Shown here: one piece after another, positions 61,990-64,000 of the stretch
Numbering within the stretch: position 1 is the stretch's first letter
Layout of the letters: every line of letters begins with the position of its first letter
Origin: Papilionanthe hookeriana x Papilionanthe teres
Taxonomy: Eukaryota; Streptophyta; Magnoliopsida; Asparagales; Orchidaceae
Length of the DNA stretch: 64,000 nucleotides
Direction of reading: 5' to 3'
Assembly: GCA_022702705.1 (NCBI GenBank)
Contig: CM040423.1
Coordinates: 127,152,295 to 127,216,294 of the forward strand
Notes under the pieces: model-generated
What the model saw: only the letters and a program-made list of their open reading frames with translations
Told to the model about the DNA's origin: nothing
The model's database searches: none
Program-made: the position numbers and the translations under genes

Positions 61990-63386
61990 ATTTGTTGTGT
62001 ATGCTATAGGACAATAGTGCTGTGAGATTCTAGGTTGTAATTTCCAGCCAGGTTGGGTAAGTTGAAAGTAAAATATCTGGTTTTTTTTAAAGAGATGTAG
62101 GTGTTGGATAAGTAAATAGAAATTTTTAGCCTTCAATGGTGTGTATATAATCAAGATTAATAGAAAAATAAATAAATAAATTCATGCAAAAGTAAAAAAA
62201 AAATGTAATTTATGATCAAGTCTTCAAGATATGAACTGGAAAAAATAGAGTAATAAATGAATTGTTTAACTGATACAAGTATAAAATATGCTTAGGTAAA
62301 TTATAAGTTCATAAAATTTAAATTTGATGAAACTCTGTGTTTTGATACATGATGCATTGAGACAAGCATAAATTTCATTGTTTAAAGAGAAAATTTCAGA
62401 ACATAGATCTTCACCTTCAAGATTATTGCTTCAAAGTGCTTTGATGATCTCTTTTTGGAAGCATGGAAGCAAGCTTTGCAGGATCATATCACGTCGTAGT
62501 TAATTGCACGAGGCATTGGAGCTTTATTTTGATTTCATATGTGTTGGATGATTAAATTATCCTTCATTACTCGTTATTTTCAGTTATTTGGACTCGGTGT
62601 AGCAAACATTTGTGGCTCATTTTTCTCTTCATATCCGACAACTGGTATGAAGGCTTATTGGCTCGATTAGTTCTCGATAGATTGAAATTGCTGACAATTA
62701 TTAACTCATTTTTAATCTTTGTTTTCCAAATTGAGTTACAGGTTCCTTCTCTAGATCAGCTGTAAATCATGAGAGTGGGGCCAAAACTGGATTATCTGGA
62801 ATTACAATGGGAATTATTATGGGGTGTGCTCTATTGTTTATGACACCATTATTTAGAGATATACCTCAGGTATGGCTTTTAATTTAAATGACAATTGAAC
62901 CCTCTATAAATTACTTATAGAAAGAAGAGTCAAAATGGTCCCCTGACTTTCGGCAGGGGATCATTTCAGTCCCAGAGTTTATAAAAATGTCAGGTTAGTC
63001 TCCATACTTTTTGAATGAGTTGAGGTAATCCATAGTGAAGACTATTTTAATCCCCATTAAAAGAATATGAGGACTAATTTAACACTTTTATATAATCTGG
63101 GACTAAAATTACCATATGTAAATAGTCCGGGATTATGACATTTTTCTCATTATTTAAATTTAAAATTAGTATGAGGCCGGAAAATTCAGTTTTTATTAGT
63201 ATTTTGTTACCTTTCCATCTAAATATCCCTTATTTACATTCCCACCTCCTGTCCAAGGGATTTCTGGTCATTCTAGCTTCTTATATTTGAACTTTAATTA
63301 GTGAATATTTCTGCTTAAAATAGATTTAATCTCATCTGTTCCAGTGTGCGCTGGCTGCAATTGTGGTATCTGCTGTGATGGGCTTG
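48369..63386 (+). CDS. Group 4 sulfate transporter (SULTR4;1/4;2-like), 11 exons visible, 3' part outside the window
   Basis: A SLC26-type anion transporter. Plant group 4 members export sulfate from the vacuole across the tonoplast. ATG 48369 is chosen because it begins the conserved N-terminus (VKVLPLVHP) and no upstream in-frame ATG exists. Exons: 48369-48659, 56619-56667, 56741-56942, 57611-57779, 59022-59087, 59172-59279, 60331-60438, 60526-60591, 62584-62644, 62742-62869, 63345-63386 (1,290 nt, 430 codons, no stops). All introns are GT-AG. Motifs include DLIAGVTVGIMLVPQAMSYA (residues ~83-102), YSIFGSSRQLAIGPVALVSL, the SHSVISGFTTASAIVI helix, GLGVANICGSFFSSYPTTGS and SAVNHESGAKTGLSG. 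Family proteins are ~660-700 residues, so the last membrane helices and the C-terminal STAS domain lie beyond 64000. The gene looks intact and is the only clear host gene here. Confidence 0.95.
49290..49800 (+). repeat. AGCTTGAGCTT/TCGAGC-type dispersed repeat
   Basis: GAAGCTTGAGTTTG...GTCGAGCTTAAATCGAGC followed by AT-rich DNA, similar in words to 47006-47425. The class is unknown. Confidence 0.4.
50640..52330 (-). pseudogene. Plant mobile domain (PMD/MAIN-like) gene remnant
   Basis: The minus strand, read in fragments, gives NARLHGTHLAAHPEF (about 52260-52210), ERWSPERNPFHLHAGEMTI (about 51970-51910), which matches the conserved PMD entry motif, and TYVPLICYHRVEWRLPDLVI with KQFGVIQ (about 50985-50890). 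After these comes an open 71-codon stretch, 50934-50719. Many stops and shifts are present. PMD genes occur as host MAIN-like proteins and as passengers of Mutator-like and other transposons. With the MULE transposase upstream on the same strand, a transposon-borne copy is most likely. Confidence 0.8.
53160..53850 (-). pseudogene. Mutator-like (MULE) transposase remnant
   Basis: The minus strand around 53400-53215 encodes AFGPSI.G, then DGTFLFEKYRRTLLTTVGID and ANNGLFPLVFVLEEF. This is the typical DGTF/ANN..FPLAF region of the MULE transposase domain, with the first catalytic Asp in DGTF. Upstream (53800-53600), words such as HSKHLWATYLHTSGVI fit the region before the catalytic core. Stops and shifts occur throughout, so it is inactive. 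The C-terminal zinc finger is not seen. Terminal inverted repeats were not located. Confidence 0.82.
56619..56667 (+). CDS. SULTR4 exon 2
   Basis: 49 nt encoding AMSYAKLAGLHPIYGL plus one base. The acceptor is ATATCAG and the donor T|GTGAGT. It joins exon 1 exactly at the conserved VPQ/AMSYA junction. Confidence 0.95.
56741..56942 (+). CDS. SULTR4 exon 3
   Basis: 202 nt from YSSFVPIFVYSIFGSS to VLECLMGLFR, with the conserved substrate-path segment RQLAIGPVAL. The donor AG|GTACTA splits the Arg codon. Confidence 0.95.
57030..57246. mobile_element. MITE-like inverted-repeat element in intron 3
   Basis: Left end ATGTATTTACATATCGAACACC; right end the reverse complement, GGTGTTAGATATGTAAATACAT. 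The same termini occur in introns 4 and 6. Confidence 0.7.
57611..57779 (+). CDS. SULTR4 exon 4
   Basis: 169 nt, LGWLIRFVSHSVISGF to IIAGAGN. Two overlapping donors exist. GTAATG five bases earlier would shift the frame, while GTATGA at 57780 keeps it, so the latter is used. Confidence 0.92.
57828..58068. mobile_element. MITE-like inverted-repeat element in intron 4
   Basis: Left TGTATTTACATATCTGACACC, right GTTAGATATGTAAATATATA. It has a TTATAACACTTTAGTGTTATAA palindrome in the middle-left part (57889-57910). Confidence 0.7.
59022..59087 (+). CDS. SULTR4 exon 5
   Basis: 66 nt, FKWPPFVLGLFILGILLLMKEL. The acceptor is TTTTTAG and the donor CTG|GTAAGA. The FKWPPF motif is typical of the group. 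Confidence 0.94.
59172..59279 (+). CDS. SULTR4 exon 6
   Basis: 108 nt, GKTKKNLRMLRAAGPLTAVV to HPSSISV. The acceptor is GGTGCAG and the donor GTG|GTGAGA. Confidence 0.95.
60095..60275. mobile_element. MITE-like inverted-repeat element in intron 6
   Basis: Left TATTACATATCTTGCACCTAAA, right TTTAGGTATTATATATGTAT followed by GTATGTAAATGCCC. It shares CATTTCACTTTTTAAAA with the copies in introns 3 and 4. Confidence 0.7.
60331..60438 (+). CDS. SULTR4 exon 7
   Basis: 108 nt, VGDIPQGLPKFSVPTEF to LITGVAIM. The acceptor is TTCTTAG and the donor ATG|GTATTA. Confidence 0.95.
60526..60591 (+). CDS. SULTR4 exon 8
   Basis: 66 nt, ESVGIAKALAAKHGYELDS and NQE. The ESVGIAKALA motif is a family signature. 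The donor is GAG|GTAATT. Confidence 0.95.
61880..61987. repeat. (TA)n microsatellite with GTATG interruptions in intron 8
   Basis: About 105 bp of TATATA with GTATGTA interruptions. The Tyr-Ile repeat frames reported on the minus strand are artefacts of it. Confidence 0.92.
62584..62644 (+). CDS. SULTR4 exon 9
   Basis: 61 nt, LFGLGVANICGSFFSSYPTT plus one base. The acceptor is ATTTTCAG and the donor G|GTATGA. Confidence 0.95.
62742..62869 (+). CDS. SULTR4 exon 10
   Basis: 128 nt, GSFSRSAVNHESGAKTGLSG to PLFRDIPQ. The acceptor is GTTACAG and the donor CAG|GTATGG. Confidence 0.95.
62925..63160. repeat. GGGACTAAA/AGTCCC-type inverted repeat in intron 10
   Basis: AAATGGTCCCCTGACTTT and CAGTCCCAGAG on the left, GGGACTAAAATTACCA and AGTCCGGGATTATG on the right, in opposite orientation. 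It looks like a common plant MITE-type repeat. The exact ends are not defined. Confidence 0.45.
63345..63386 (+). CDS. SULTR4 exon 11 (last visible)
   Basis: 42 nt, CALAAIVVSAVMGL. The acceptor is TTCCAG and the donor TTG|GTAAGA. The expected next exon (Val-Asp-Tyr onward) is not found up to 64000. Confidence 0.93.
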
Positions 63387-64000
63387 GTAAGAACACACCG
63401 AGCTATTCCCTGTTTTCTCACCATCATGTTCTACATGCATGCAGGCTACCATCTGAAGTTATTATTATTATTTTTACTGTGTACTTATTTACTTTGCGTC
63501 CTTTATTCTATTTTAAGGAGTTTATTATACTGGTATTGGTGGCATTGCTCTCTCTAATGCTAACTAAAAATAATTTGCATGCTTCGTTTGGCTTTTTCTT
63601 CCTTTTTACATTTATTTTACTTTCTTTGATTCATCAAGGATTGCTAATCCAGTATGCATTTTGAACAAAATTTGATGAGAATATGAAAGCATCATAAAGT
63701 TTTTTTTTCTTTACTTTTTTTTATGTTAGCTAAATCATATGCCGATAATCCAAATATTTGTCTTATTCCTGTTATTGTAGTATGATGCTCCTTCCCTGTG
63801 AAAATGTGAAGATTAATATGACACATCAATTATAACTTAGTAGTAAGAACTGGTGCTCAATGTTTTTGTGGTAAATTACTAGGACAAAACTAATAAAGTA
63901 GCGTTTAGATAATCTTGATCAAGATTTTTTATTTGATTTTTTTTTTTCTAGAGGAAAGTTATGGGAAAAACTCTGCAAGGCGGAAAACTACTTTTAACTG
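63387..64000 (+). other. Start of SULTR4 intron 11 (runs off the window)
   Basis: T-rich intronic DNA. The open frames 63344-63664 simply read through exon 11 into the intron. No following exon is recognised. Confidence 0.8.

Noticed and set aside
61739..62154. Minus-strand frames with long Tyr-Ile runs
   Set aside because: They are translations of the (TA)n microsatellite.
63344..63664. Separate gene at the end of the window
   Set aside because: It is exon 11 of SULTR4 read through into intron 11.

Overview
The window is nuclear DNA of a flowering plant. It has a multi-exon host gene with canonical GT/AG introns, a group 4 (SULTR4-type) sulfate transporter, next to about 48 kb of nested LTR retrotransposons with decayed Mutator-like, MITE-like and Copia-like debris. 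The species cannot be named from this sequence.

Layout. (1) Positions 1-2593 and 30480-~34990 are the two sides of an older plus-strand Ty3/gypsy element, Athila-like in style. It carries an env-like / 'putative plant transposon protein' ORF, and its right side contains a 1.62-kb tandem duplication. (2) Inserted in that ORF is a very large minus-strand Ty3/gypsy element of the Tat (Ogre-like) lineage, 2594-30479 (27.9 kb). It has ~7.55-kb LTRs, a tRNA-Arg-type primer site, a polypurine tract, and gag, protease, reverse transcriptase, two RNase H domains (including the extra aRH typical of Tat) and integrase. (3) Downstream of pol, in the slot where some elements keep an env-like gene, it carries an intronless ORF homologous to plant ALKBH9/ALKBH10 RNA demethylases (12305-13777, minus). 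An ~83-bp tandem array lies between this gene and the 3' LTR. (4) Positions 34991-43712 are a lone ~8.7-kb LTR of a related minus-strand element, largely built from tandem arrays, including ~14 units of a W-box-rich 80-bp repeat at the start of U3. (5) Positions 43713-48000 are old repeats: microsatellites, a Copia-LTR-like remnant, a GC-rich simple array and local duplications. (6) From 48369 to beyond the window end is the plus-strand SULTR4 gene. Eleven exons are visible (430 codons). Intron 1 is 8 kb and holds a decayed Mutator-like transposase plus plant-mobile-domain gene. Introns 3, 4 and 6 each hold a copy of one MITE-like family.

How the parts work together. The Tat element has the standard machinery for copying itself through RNA, plus a captured AlkB-type oxygenase whose plant relatives remove N6-methyladenosine from mRNA. 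Host ALKBH9-type enzymes act on viral and retrotransposon RNA, so the most interesting hypothesis here is an element-encoded RNA demethylase acting on its own transcript. The frame breaks in this gene are strikingly uniform: four are a CAG/CTG reduced to CG. Similar odd changes occur in pol and between the two LTRs. They may therefore be sequence-consensus errors at methylated CHG sites rather than true decay, which should be settled before the gene is called dead.
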